NCBI GenBank assembly: GCA_038214135.1
Contig: JBBQSD010000013.1
Location: 8,252 to 72,251 of the forward strand
Direction of reading: 5' to 3'
Source: JANLSE01 sp038214135
GTDB lineage: Bacteria; Chloroflexota; Chloroflexia; Chloroflexales; Roseiflexaceae
DNA length: 64,000 bases
In this document: piece by piece, positions 31,829 through 41,300 of the stretch
Layout of the letters: each line of letters opens with the position of its first letter
Position numbering within the stretch: position 1 is the first letter of the stretch
Translations under genes and position numbers: made by a program
Notes under the pieces: generated by a model
Told to the model about the DNA's origin: nothing
The model's database searches: none
The model's input: only the letters and a program-made list of their open reading frames with translations

Positions 31829-32693
31829 GGCAAGCTTAATGATGATGTTATTTTTTCAGGAACCGTTCCTGTTGCGGATATCGGTACGCACGGCTGGCGA
31901 CATCACCCCCGGCCCCTCTCTGGTGCGGAGAGGGGTGCCCGCAGGGCGGGGTGAGGTAGGCGCTACGGCCCTGGATTCGTAATGGATGTGATTGGCCCGC
32001 CAACGCCTGGTGGTCACGCCACGGCTGTGATCGATCAAACCCCATGGCAATGCAACGCCCATGTAGCATCGCATCCCATGCCCGTAGGGGCAGTTCGTGA
32101 ACCGCCACACCGAATGGCAGCGCCTGCCCGCATCGATCATGGCAATGCCATCAATGAACGTAGGGGCGGTTCGTGAACCGCCCGCATCGATAGGCATCGC
32201 ATCCCATGCCCGTAGGGGCGGTTCGTGAACCGCCACACCGAATGGCATCGCCTACGCCCGCATCGATCATCGCAATGGTACCCAATGAACGTAGGGGCGG
32301 TTCGTGAACCGCCCGCATCGATAGGCCATCGCATCCCATGCCCGTAGGGGCGCAGCATGCGCCCGCATCGATCAATGGACGCAATGTTTGGCGATAATGG
32401 ACACAATGCATCGCGTCTCTCCTGGTTCCTGCATGATGGTTCTCAGTTCTCGGTTCTGGTCATCTATAATCTGCACAATCTGCACAATCTGCGGATAATG
32501 CTGACTCCTGAATACTCGGTTCTCCCAGATTTGACCAACGCTAATCCCGCGATTATACTGGTTTCACAACCAAAAACCGCATATTGGCGCGCTATAGTGC
32601 GTCTGATATACAGAACAAGTAAACATTTGTTGCTGAGCAAGAGAACAAGATTCTATAATTGGCTTGTTCTCGCTATGAAATCGGAGAAGAACT
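31822..32693. repeat. Gene-free 870-base region with repeated palindrome array
   Basis: No protein-coding gene is supported here. From left: a CATCACCCCC...GGGGTGAGG copy (31901-31959); then a set of GGGGCGGTTCGTGAACCGCC(C) palindromes and variants at about 32086-32106, 32161-32181, 32215-32235, 32293-32313 and 32342-32361. Shared spacer words are GCATCGAT, GCATCCCATGCCCGTAG, CACACCGAATGGCA and CAATGAACGTAG. CTGCACAAT direct repeats follow at 32467-32490, and an operator-promoter lies at 32641-32671. The units are not regularly spaced enough for CRISPR and there is no cas gene. Confidence 0.8.
32641..32671 (+). promoter_or_regulatory. Perfect inverted repeat flanking a -10 box upstream of the hydroxyacid dehydrogenase
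   Basis: GAGAACAAG (32641-32649), N13, CTTGTTCTC (32663-32671) is a perfect 9-base-pair dyad. A TATAAT hexamer at 32654-32659 lies within its spacer, and an extra half site AGAACAAG lies at 32612-32619. The arrangement looks like a repressor operator over a promoter. A poor TTGCTG at 32630 is the only -35 candidate. The downstream ATG is at 32694. Confidence 0.75.
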
Positions 32694-33584
32694 ATGAGCG
32701 AGCGCGTTGGCTTTATTGGCCTGGGCATTATGGGCAGTGGTATGGCCCGTAATCTGTTGAAGGCCGGTTTTGAGGTGCGTGTCTGGAATCGTAGCCACGC
32801 AAAGATGGACGGGCTTTCTGCCGATGGCGCGATCCCAACGGCCAACCCGGCCCAGTTGGCAACCGAGAGCGATATCATCATTACCTGCGTGAGTGATTCA
32901 CCCGATGTCGAACAGGTGATCCTTGGCGAACATGGCGTCATCCAGGGGGCCGCTGCTGGCACATTGCTGATCGATATGAGCACAATTAGCCCGCAGACAA
33001 CCAGAACCATTGCGGCGCGTTTGCTTGAGCGCGGCATCACCATGCTCGATGCGCCCGTCAGCGGTGGCAGTGAGGGCGCGGCGCGTGGTACGCTCAGTAT
33101 CATGGTTGGCGGTGAGGCGGCGCATGTCGAACGGGCCATGCCATATTTTCAGGCAATGGGCAAAACAATCACCCATGTTGGTGAACTCGGCGCAGGCCAG
33201 ACGGTCAAACTCGCCAATCAGATCCTGGTGGTCGGGAATTGCCTGGCGATGTGTGAGGCACTTCTGTTCGCCCAGGCTGGTGGCGTCGATCTGCAAAAGA
33301 CCTATAGCGCGCTACAGGGTGGTGCCGCTGGCAGTTGGATGTTTACGAATCGTGCGCCACAGATCATGGCCCGCGATTGGCGGCCAGGGTTTACCATCGA
33401 TCTGCAAACCAAGGACATTCGGCTGGTGATGGATGCCGCCGATGAAATGGGCGTGCCGCTGCCCACCACCGCATATATCATGCAACTATACCGAACGCTG
33501 CAAAACCAGGGGCTTGGTCTAGAGGGCAATCACGCGCTGGTCAAAGCGCTCGAACAACTCTCTGGCGTTGTTGTTAAAGGGTAA
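32694..33584 (+). CDS. NAD(P)-dependent beta-hydroxyacid dehydrogenase (3-hydroxyisobutyrate dehydrogenase family)
   Basis: A 296-residue member of the GarR/MmsB/tartronate-semialdehyde reductase family. The N-terminal cofactor motif is VGFIGLGIMGSGMARNLL (GxGxxG, residues 9-14). The substrate motif DAPVSGGSEGAARGTLSIMVGG is near residue 118, the catalytic lysine lies in GAGQTVKLANQ near 168, and FTIDLQTKDIRLVMDAA is near 233. It interconverts beta-hydroxyacids and semialdehydes; the exact substrate cannot be read from sequence. The operator-like dyad directly upstream suggests it is regulated. It is followed within 11 bases by asnS, so it may be cotranscribed. Confidence 0.9.
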   Translation: MSERVGFIGLGIMGSGMARNLLKAGFEVRVWNRSHAKMDGLSADGAIPTANPAQLATESDIIITCVSDSPDVEQVILGEHGVIQGAAAGTLLIDMSTISPQTTRTIAARLLERGITMLDAPVSGGSEGAARGTLSIMVGGEAAHVERAMPYFQAMGKTITHVGELGAGQTVKLANQILVVGNCLAMCEALLFAQAGGVDLQKTYSALQGGAAGSWMFTNRAPQIMARDWRPGFTIDLQTKDIRLVMDAADEMGVPLPTTAYIMQLYRTLQNQGLGLEGNHALVKALEQLSGVVVKG

Positions 33585-33594
33585 AGGAAATGCC

Positions 33595-34920
33595 ATGTCA
33601 CTGCTCCCTAGCGCATCGATCACCAATATCGGCGAGTATGTCGATCAAACCGTAACCCTGGCGGGCTGGGTTGCCGGGAAAACCGAGAAGGGTAAACTCA
33701 TCTTCGTGCGCCTGCGCGATGGTAGTGGCGTCATCCAGTGTGTTGTATTCAAGAAGAATGTCGATGAGGCGACCTTTGCGAATGCCCAACGCCTGACGCT
33801 AGAAAGCTCTTGTCGTATCACTGGTGCGGTACGCGCCGATGCACGGGCACCAAGTGGCTTCGAACTGGATGTGACGGGGCTTGAGGTTGTGCATATTCCA
33901 AGTGAGGAATATCCCATCCAGCCCAAGGAGCATGGCGTCGAGTTTCTGATGGAACGCCGCCATTTATGGGTGCGTTCCTCCAAGCAGCATGCGCTGTTAC
34001 GCATTCGCGCCGAAGTGATTGCAGCGGCCCAGGAATGGCTGAACAGCCAGGGGTTTATTCGTTATGATACGCCGATTCTTACCCCTGTTGCTGCGGAAGG
34101 TACATCGAACCTGTTTGCAACCGAGTATTTCGATCTTGGTAAGGCGTATCTGGCGCAGACAGGCCAGTTGTATGTTGAATCGGGCATGATGAGTTTTGGC
34201 AAGGTCTACTGTTTTGGGCCGACGTTCCGAGCCGAGAAGAGCAAGACCCGCCGCCACCTGACCGAGTTCTGGATGATTGAGCCAGAGGTGGCCTTCGCAA
34301 CCCACGCCGATAATCTGGTGCTGCAAGAGAATTTTGTGAGCGCAATTGTCCAGCGTTGCCTGGAACGCTGTGGGCAAGAACTGAAGGTAGTGGAACGCGA
34401 CACGGCCACATTAGAGCGCTGCCTACCGCCCTTCCCGCGCATTAGCTATGATGATGCACTCAAGCTGATCGAACAGAACCAGGGCCAGATTGAGGGTGCG
34501 ACGCCAATTCCATGGGGCGAGGATTTTGGTGCACCGCACGAAACCCTGATCGCCAGCAAATACGATAAGCCGGTGTTTGTGGAACAATACCCAACCGCGA
34601 TCAAGGCCTTCTATATGGAGCCAAACCCGGATCGACCAGAAGTGGTGATGTGTGCCGATCTGCTGGCACCAGAGGGCTATGGCGAGATTATTGGTGGCTC
34701 ACAGCGTATTCACGATGCCGATCTGCTCGAACGACGTATCCGCGAGCATGGCCTGAATGTCGATGACTACCAGTGGTATCTGGATCTGCGCCGCTATGGG
34801 ACGGTGCCGCATTCCGGTTTTGGCATGGGTATCGAGCGCTGCACTGCCTGGATTGCCGGAACCCATCACATCCGCGAGACGATCCCATTCCCGCGCATGC
34901 TCTATCGGATGTATCCATAG
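33595..34920 (+). CDS. asnS: Asparaginyl-tRNA synthetase
   Basis: A 441-residue class IIb synthetase. The N-terminal OB-fold anticodon-binding domain carries VTLAGWVAGKTEKGKLIFVRLRDGSG (about residues 18-43). Motif 2 is FGPTFRAEKSKTRRHLTEFWMIEPE near 205, and motif 3 is GFGMGIERCTAWIAG near residue 410. The TSNLFATEYFD and LAQTGQLYVESGMMSFGKVY strings are typical of AsnRS rather than AspRS. The ATG at 33595 is chosen because the family N-terminus follows it and AAAGGAAA precedes. GatC is also encoded nearby, which together with AsnRS implies that the amidotransferase serves mainly Glu-tRNA(Gln). Confidence 0.95.
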   Translation: MSLLPSASITNIGEYVDQTVTLAGWVAGKTEKGKLIFVRLRDGSGVIQCVVFKKNVDEATFANAQRLTLESSCRITGAVRADARAPSGFELDVTGLEVVHIPSEEYPIQPKEHGVEFLMERRHLWVRSSKQHALLRIRAEVIAAAQEWLNSQGFIRYDTPILTPVAAEGTSNLFATEYFDLGKAYLAQTGQLYVESGMMSFGKVYCFGPTFRAEKSKTRRHLTEFWMIEPEVAFATHADNLVLQENFVSAIVQRCLERCGQELKVVERDTATLERCLPPFPRISYDDALKLIEQNQGQIEGATPIPWGEDFGAPHETLIASKYDKPVFVEQYPTAIKAFYMEPNPDRPEVVMCADLLAPEGYGEIIGGSQRIHDADLLERRIREHGLNVDDYQWYLDLRRYGTVPHSGFGMGIERCTAWIAGTHHIRETIPFPRMLYRMYP

Positions 34921-34934
34921 CATTACTGGTGATC

Positions 34935-34983
34935 CCCTCACCCCTACCCCTCTCCCACACGGGGAGAGGGGTAGGGGTGAGGG
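34935..34983. repeat. Perfect 22-base-pair hairpin of the CCCTCACCCC family
   Basis: Left arm 34935-34956, a five-base ACACG loop, right arm 34962-34983, with no mismatch. It lies 14 bases after the asnS stop, a position suited to a 3' stabilising or termination hairpin. No T-run follows. Other family copies are imperfect. Confidence 0.9.
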
Positions 34984-35025
34984 CTCAATAGCTCCCCTTC
35001 TCCCTGGCAATAGGAGATGAGGGTA

Positions 35026-35466
35026 TCACTTCACCATCAGGCTACCCACCGCACGGCGTACATTGCTGGCGGCATCCTTGGCAACGCCAAGGTAGGATGC
35101 ATAGACAGAGGCTCGCCCGAGCATGAGTGGTGCAGCAATCACGAGTAGTAATACTGCTGGCACATACCATACCCAACCAATTGGTGGGAAGCCACCACGG
35201 CCCAGGAAGTATGTCACTAGTCCGCCGCCGATCAGTGTGTTGAGCAGCGCAGTATTACTGCGGCTTGGATACGGGTTGCTGATCAGATCGCGAAGATTGC
35301 CCAAAATCAGCAGCAGCCCAGCCGCTAGGGTGAAGTAGCCCTCAACGCCAGCCCGAATGAACCCGCCAACGAACCAGATCGCCAGCAGTGCCAGGATGCC
35401 AACCCCAATATAGATATACAGCGGTGGGATGCGCCTTCCACCGAGATAGCCATTTCCGTTATACAT
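35026..35466 (-). CDS. Small membrane protein of unknown function
   Basis: A 146-residue protein with about four hydrophobic helices (near residues 17-35, 43-60, 83-103 and 105-123) and a short basic C-terminal tail (YLGVAKDAASNVRRAVGSLMVK). It has no recognised motif. The ATG at 35466 with a TAGGAAA element upstream is preferred over the ATG 21 bases further upstream. It lies on the minus strand downstream of gatC and could be its last cotranscribed partner (69-base gap). The function is unknown. Confidence 0.65.
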   Translation of the reverse strand: MYNGNGYLGGRRIPPLYIYIGVGILALLAIWFVGGFIRAGVEGYFTLAAGLLLILGNLRDLISNPYPSRSNTALLNTLIGGGLVTYFLGRGGFPPIGWVWYVPAVLLLVIAAPLMLGRASVYASYLGVAKDAASNVRRAVGSLMVK

Positions 35467-35535
35467 TGCGTTTCCTACCCTTTCCATTCATTCCAGTGAC
35501 CATGGGACGATCAGAAGGGCACGGTAGTTGCAGTA

Positions 35536-35829
35536 CTATTCTTCTTCGAAGATAGCGCTGACTCGAAACATGCCATCGGCTTGAACAGGCGCATTGGATA
35601 ACGCATCTGCGTGTGTGAGCGATGGCGTGATTGCATCCGGGCGAGTAATATTCACAAGATCGGTCACCTGCGCTGTGAGTGGAATATCGCTGACGTCAAG
35701 ATCCTGCAGCATCTCAATATACTCCAGAATATTCGAGAGCTGGGCGCGCATCTTCTCTAGTTCCTCAGCCGATAGCCGTAGCCGGGCGAGATGGGCAACA
35801 TGTTCGGTTTCTGCAAGCGTGAGCGCCAT
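35536..35829 (-). CDS. gatC: Aspartyl/glutamyl-tRNA amidotransferase subunit C
   Basis: A 97-residue GatC. Family features are the N-terminal LTLAETEHVAHLARLRLSAEE, the middle LSNILEYIEMLQDLDVSDI and VNITRPDAITPSL, and the C-terminal FRVSAIFEEE ending. GatC bridges GatA and GatB in the amidotransferase that converts Glu-tRNA(Gln) to Gln-tRNA(Gln). GatA and GatB genes are not in the window, so this gatC is split from them. An AsnRS gene nearby makes Asn-tRNA(Asn) transamidation less likely. Confidence 0.94.
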   Translation of the reverse strand: MALTLAETEHVAHLARLRLSAEELEKMRAQLSNILEYIEMLQDLDVSDIPLTAQVTDLVNITRPDAITPSLTHADALSNAPVQADGMFRVSAIFEEE

Positions 35830-35855
35830 TGGTTACTCCTTGGTCATCGTTTTTT

Positions 35856-35966
35856 TGGAGTGCGGCAGCCATGCTGCCGCGCGCAAGTATGGCTTGCGCA
35901 ATCCACATTGGTCGAGTGCGGCAGCCATGCTGCCGCCGCGCAAGCATGGCTTGCACATTCCCATAT
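35856..35966. repeat. Two copies of the GGCAGCATGGCTGCC / CAAGCATGGCTTG palindrome pair
   Basis: At 35859-35903 and 35915-35958 the pair GTGCGGCAGCCATGCTGCCGC plus GCGCAAG(T/C)ATGGCTTGC occurs twice in tandem, flanking GCACATTCC-type words. It lies between the gatC and cdaR genes. Other copies are at 5877 and 60016. Confidence 0.85.
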
Positions 35967-35986
35967 CGGCACGAGCTGGTTATAAA

Positions 35987-37393
35987 CTATGGCGGCACCG
36001 ATGTTGTCGTAGCGGTTGTAACTGTTGTCTGTACAAGTGTCGTTGGTACAACAGTTAGAATAACAGTCGTGGTTGGGATGATTGTCGCCACTGGCTCTGG
36101 CGTAAGCCCGTCTGCCGGAGCAGTTGGTGTTGGCTCAGGAGTTGCCGTTGGTATCGCCCGCAGCGTGATTGTCACACTTGGGGGTGGGCCAACAAGCGTG
36201 ACACCTGGTGGCAGTGCTATTTGCGGCACAATCGGGTAACTGCCTGGCCCAAGCCCCCGCGCACTGACCGTCGCCGAGAGTGTTGTGGTATCGAGGCGTG
36301 CGAGCGCGGCTGGGCGGCCCTGAAGGGTAAATGGCACAATCGTTGGGTTCAGGGTTAATTGCAGCCCACCCTCAACATTCACCGCCTGAACCGGCAGTGG
36401 TAGGGTTATCTGGAATGGCCGATCCACAGCAGCAACCTGCACCGTCACAACGGCGTTTGTTGGCTCACCAAAGCGCAATCTGGCCCGTTCGGGCTCCTGA
36501 AGCACAACGGTTCGTGTGAATGTGCCTGTTGCACCGCTAAGGCTGACGGCTACGGTACTGATGCTTTGGACATTATCGAGCGGCCCTGAACTGCCCGTCA
36601 GCGTGACAAGCTGTGGTTCGACTTGCACGCCAACAACACTATAGCCACTGGCTGGTTCGCCACTCAGCAGTGGAACAACCGGAACCCGTTTTACCCCAAC
36701 ACTCGATATAATCGGCACCTGCACATTCACCTGGGTTGGGTCGATTGTGACACCATCCACAACACGGCCATCCTCAGAGATCGCTTCGAGCACACGCGGC
36801 GAATTGTAGGTAGATGTCAATCGATCAATATCAACAGTGGCGCGCACGCCAACGACACGAGTAATTCGGTTTTCAGGGCCACGCACCGCAGCACCATCGA
36901 TCAACTGGCCGCGCGCTGTCACGCTTGGGTTGAGCGCCTCAAAGCTAAACGGCACACTCCCGGATACGGTGACTGTCAGCGCAACGGTACGGGTGATCTC
37001 GCGTTCAACCCGGATTGGCAGGCGGAATGGATCAGATGTGAGCTGCAGTCGCACGCGATCAGGGCGAACCGGTTCGACTTTCACATCAAGCACATACTGG
37101 CCTGGTTCAAGCTTGCTCAGATCCTGATAGGCCCGAATATCGCGCTCACTCACATTCTTAAGCTCATCGGCGGATGCCTCAACCAGCACATTCACCGATG
37201 GGCGTGCGGTGCGTGGCAGGCCATTACTATCGACAACCATCAATCCGGGTGCAAGATCGGCCGCCTCGACCGGCACGTTATCAAAACGAATACGTCGGTC
37301 GGGGTTTTGCGTGTAGGAGACGAACACCCACAGTGCAAAGGAGAGCAGCATGGCCAGCATCAGCCGCAGGCCAACGGCGCGCATCCATGTCAC
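35987..37393 (-). CDS. cdaR: CdaR/YbbR-domain regulator of diadenylate cyclase
   Basis: A 468-residue membrane-anchored YbbR-repeat protein. One N-terminal helix (about residues 6-25, LRLMLAMLLSFALWVFVSY) is followed by NPDRRIRFDNVPVEAADL and several YbbR repeats of about 80 residues (for example VPVVPLLSGEPASGYSVVGVQVEP near residue 230 and RPFQITLPLPVQAVNVEGG near 325). A low-complexity Thr/Pro/Val-rich C-terminus follows. CdaR binds and modulates CdaA at the membrane. It overlaps the cdaA gene by 4 bases (ATGA), as in Firmicutes and Chloroflexota. Confidence 0.9.
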   Translation of the reverse strand: MTWMRAVGLRLMLAMLLSFALWVFVSYTQNPDRRIRFDNVPVEAADLAPGLMVVDSNGLPRTARPSVNVLVEASADELKNVSERDIRAYQDLSKLEPGQYVLDVKVEPVRPDRVRLQLTSDPFRLPIRVEREITRTVALTVTVSGSVPFSFEALNPSVTARGQLIDGAAVRGPENRITRVVGVRATVDIDRLTSTYNSPRVLEAISEDGRVVDGVTIDPTQVNVQVPIISSVGVKRVPVVPLLSGEPASGYSVVGVQVEPQLVTLTGSSGPLDNVQSISTVAVSLSGATGTFTRTVVLQEPERARLRFGEPTNAVVTVQVAAVDRPFQITLPLPVQAVNVEGGLQLTLNPTIVPFTLQGRPAALARLDTTTLSATVSARGLGPGSYPIVPQIALPPGVTLVGPPPSVTITLRAIPTATPEPTPTAPADGLTPEPVATIIPTTTVILTVVPTTLVQTTVTTATTTSVPP

Positions 37394-38229
37394 CTCGAAT
37401 GGTTCTCCTCAAGGGCAATCTTCAGCAACCCGGCCAGCATATTACGCAGGCGGGCTTCATTCAGATAGCTAACCATACGGCCATCGGTGACAAGCGAGAT
37501 TGCGCCGGTCTCTTCGGAGACAACCACGGCAATCGCATCGGATTGTTCGGAGATACCCTTTGCCGCACGGTGGCGCGTTCCATAGCGGCGTGGCCCACCA
37601 ATATCCTCGCTCAGCGGCAGCACCACATTGGCGGCCAGAATACGATTATTGCGAACAATGACGGCCATATCGTGTAGTGGCGAGTTCGGGTAGAAGATAT
37701 TGAGCAGCAGTGGCACCGCCAGGCGTGCCTCCAGGATGACGCCCCGATCCGCATATTCCTGCAGGCCTGTCTCGCGTTCGATCACCATGAGTGCGCCAAC
37801 ACCCTGTTGCGATAGTTGCTGGGCCGCCCGTGAAACGCCATTGACTGTCTCGATCAGTTCGGAGCGATTGGCACGGCTAAATGGTCGCCCGAACAGATCA
37901 TTAGTACGGCCAAGGCTTTCCAGGGCACGCCGCAATTCTGGCTGAAACAGCACCGGGATGGCCACCAGCAGCGCCGGTTGGATGGCATTACGCAGCAGCC
38001 AGCGCAATGTTTCGAGTGGCAGAAACGAACTGAGTACCAGCGACAATATCAGCAGAATACTCACGCCGCGCAGCAACTGAACCGCTCTGGTTCCTCGGAT
38101 AACTCCGAGCAACCAGAAGAAGATCAGCGCGACAATGATAATGTCGAGCAGCGGCAGTGGGTCGAGCAGCGGATTGAGCCGGTCGCGTAGGCGATTCAGC
38201 CATTCGAGCAGGCTTGGGATATCTGGCAT
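37390..38229 (-). CDS. cdaA: Diadenylate cyclase CdaA (DisA_N domain), DGA motif altered to DMA
   Basis: A 279-residue CdaA that makes cyclic di-AMP from two ATP. Three N-terminal helices (about residues 20-95) anchor the DisA_N cyclase domain. It has ERETGLQEYADRGVILEARL near residue 150, SPLHDMAVIVRNNRILAANV near 185 and GTRHRAAKGISEQSDAIAVVVSEE near 212. The RHR motif is kept, but the nearly universal DGA is DMA (GAT ATG GCC on the coding strand). The start at 38229 (MPDIPSLLEWL) is preferred over upstream options. It overlaps cdaR. Cyclic di-AMP controls potassium and osmotic homeostasis. Confidence 0.9.
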   Translation of the reverse strand: MPDIPSLLEWLNRLRDRLNPLLDPLPLLDIIIVALIFFWLLGVIRGTRAVQLLRGVSILLILSLVLSSFLPLETLRWLLRNAIQPALLVAIPVLFQPELRRALESLGRTNDLFGRPFSRANRSELIETVNGVSRAAQQLSQQGVGALMVIERETGLQEYADRGVILEARLAVPLLLNIFYPNSPLHDMAVIVRNNRILAANVVLPLSEDIGGPRRYGTRHRAAKGISEQSDAIAVVVSEETGAISLVTDGRMVSYLNEARLRNMLAGLLKIALEENHSR

Positions 38230-38338
38230 GGCACTACATGTGATGATTGACGCATGGCGAATGATGAATGCACAATACCACAATCTTCACTCGCCCGATG
38301 CACCATCATCACGCATGGTCTATGATGTTAGCTCTGAT

Positions 38339-41300
38339 TTAGGGCTGTTTTCGCTGGGCCTGCTGTTGATCAAACATGCGCTTGGCAGCAGCCTGAAGCG
38401 CTTCCATGCGTTCTGTCTCGACACCGGGCATCTTTACCAGGCGCGTATAGATTCTCAGCGCCTGTTCATATTCTTCGCGCCGCATCAGGACATCGCCAAG
38501 CTGGATGTGCGCTTCCATATCGTGTTGATCGAGTGCGATGATCGTAAATAGCTCTTCGATTGCGCCAGCCAGATCACGCTGTTGCAGATAGATGCGAACA
38601 AGTTGCTTCTTTTCGGCGACCGCCTGTTTGGTACGGCCACCGAGGGTATGCATGATCGCCAACCATTGGCGCGTCTCGATATCATTTGGCATGATCTGGA
38701 CGATTTTATCGTAGATCTTGAGCGCCTCATCCTGTCGGCCAAGTGTTGAATGCACTTCGGCAACTTGCTGAAGGCTGAGCACAGCATCCTTCAACTGGCC
38801 AGCCTTGCGCTGTTGATCGGCAACCCGCACCAGCCCATCGACACCCTTATCCAGATAGCCGCGCCGAATGTATAAGCGCGCCAGGCGGTTGCCAACCGTA
38901 ATATTATTGGGTGCCAGCTTGACGCCCATCTCAAGCACCTCGATGGCCCGATCTGGATCCTGGCGGCTCTCATAGTGGGTTGCAAGTTCATCGAGCTGCG
39001 CCAGGGCTTCACTCAGTTTGCCCTGCCGAAAGTAGATATCGGAGAGTTTGGTGTAGATCGCCCGATCATATGGCAGATGTTGTTTGGCCTCTTGAAGTGC
39101 GCGCTCGGCACCCTCAATATCGCCAGTTGCCGCATATGCCTCGGCCATACGCCGCACAACCTCACCCTTTGAGAGTGGGCTGGCAAACTGATAGCGTGAT
39201 GTTTCGGCATTAACCGGCGGGCGTGGTGCGGTAAGGCTTTGCTGGAGCCGAGCGCGGGCTTCATCTGCCTGGCCCAGGGCGATATGGCTATCGGCGGCGG
39301 CCTGGTAGATTAGCGCAATCGGCAATAGTTTGTCGGGCGCTTCATCAAGCATGGCCTCGGCTTGTTCAAATTCGAGCAACGATGATTGATGCTGATCGGT
39401 GGCTTGTTGGATAATACCAAGGATGTAGTGCAAGATGGGTGCTTCGGTTGTCAGCATTGCGGCGCGATATTCTGCTTGAACATCGGCGCCGTGCTGTGGT
39501 TGTGCTTTGAGCTGATCGAGCAGACTGGCCAGTGATTGCCAGACAGCGGTTGGTTGATCGGCCATAAGTGCCAGTGCCATGTTGATTCTGGCAACATGCA
39601 GAATATTCTTGGGTTCGGCATCGAGCGCACGGCGGAATTCGGTCAGCGCCGCTTCGTAGCGATCAAGTTTGAGTAATGCCTGGCCATACTGCGCCCGCAG
39701 ATTGGCATTTGACGGCAGCCATTGTAGCCCACGGCGGTATTCTTCAAGCGCCTTATTGGTTTGTCCAAGGCGGAAGTAGCTTGCCGCAACCTGGGCGAGC
39801 TGATCTGTTGCCTCTGGAATGCGATTCGCGCTACGCAACAATTCGGCCAACCGAGCGCGGGTGTTTGTCGTATCGGGCGAGAGGTGTACAAGGCGCAAGA
39901 AGGCATCGATCGATTTCTGTGGTTCGCCACGGGCCGCATAGGTATCGACCAACAGTTGATATTTGGTCAGCGCTTCCTCGCGTCGCTCCTCGCGTTCATA
40001 GATCTCGCCCATGCGCAGATGGATCGGCAGGTATTCGACATCAATGCGAATAACTTCCATGCAGGCATCGATCGCTGCCAGCGTTAACCCTTGCTCTGCA
40101 TATTTCTCGCTGGCCATGAGATAGCGCTCGGCCACTTCATCCAGTATGCCTGTCTCAAGCTTGGTGAATGGCACAAAGGCCAGTCGCGGGGGCGGTGCAA
40201 GCGATTCAAGTTGATCGAGCGGATCGGGTGCGGCTGGCTGCGCTGGCGCAACGGCAAAGAAACCAGTCTGTATTGGTGGCTTGACGTCTCGCCCTGGTCG
40301 TAGAAAATCCGTAATTGGCCGAATCTTGCCCCATGTCTCTGGCATGTCGGGTGTTTCGTTTGGCGCAGGCGCGGCACTCACGGTTGGATCAGCAGCAACC
40401 AGTGCGCCAGTGCCAAGTGAACGCAACTTCGCAAACATATTGCGCTCGGTCAGTTCCTTGGCTTTTGTGCGATACAGATCGGCCTGCTCGCGGCCCCAGC
40501 GTTTGCTGGCCAAAAAGTTTGAGAGCATGGAATAGAGCGATGCTGCCCTGGCAATATCGCTCAGTTGAATATAGATCTGCGCGGCGCTCTCATACATCTG
40601 GATCATATCTTCCGACTCAGCCCGACCAATTGTTTCAATTGGCAGCAGCCGGATGGTCTGTTCATATTCCTCGGCAGCCTCGGCCAACCTGCCAAGCGCC
40701 TGATACGATGTGCCGAGCATATAATGGGCCGATAGCGCATATTCTTCATCCGAGGCAGCGCGTGGTAGCAGCTCAATCGAGCGTTGATGGTTGCCGCGTT
40801 CCTGGTAGAGCAGTCCCAGGCTATAGAACACATCGCTGCGTTCGGTGCCCATCGAAAGCGCCCGTTCATACTGCTGAATGGCACCATCGATATCGCCGCT
40901 TTTCTGCAGTTCCTCGGCCTGCGCCGCCACACGGTCGCCGGCGATCTGGTTGCCGCGTAGCCCACCGGTGGATCCGAATGTTGCTGGAAGTGGGTTGGGC
41001 GCACTCTCAGTTGGTGCATTGGAACTCAATTGTACAATATCGGCCAGTTGCTCACTGATCGAACTAATCAGCGCCTTTGCATCGGCACTATGGGGATCGA
41101 GCCGCAGCGCAGCTTCGGCATGCACAATTGCTTCCTGCGGGTTGGATTGGCGGCGACGGGCTAGTTCGAGATGTTCGCTGGCTGCATCGGCGGCACTGCC
41201 ACTCTCTTCGAGCATGCGCGCCATCCGCAAACGCTGTTCATCGGCATTGGCATTCAGGCGCAATGCCTCACGCAGCGCCTCAACAGCACGCATCGTCAGC

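Noticed and set aside
32080..32365. Array of similar units resembling a CRISPR array
   Set aside because: The repeated unit is a palindrome with recurring rather than unique spacers, spacing is irregular, and no cas gene is nearby.
34935..34983. Rho-independent terminator
   Set aside because: The stem is perfect but no T-run follows on either strand, so I list it as a repeat with a possible 3'-end role only.
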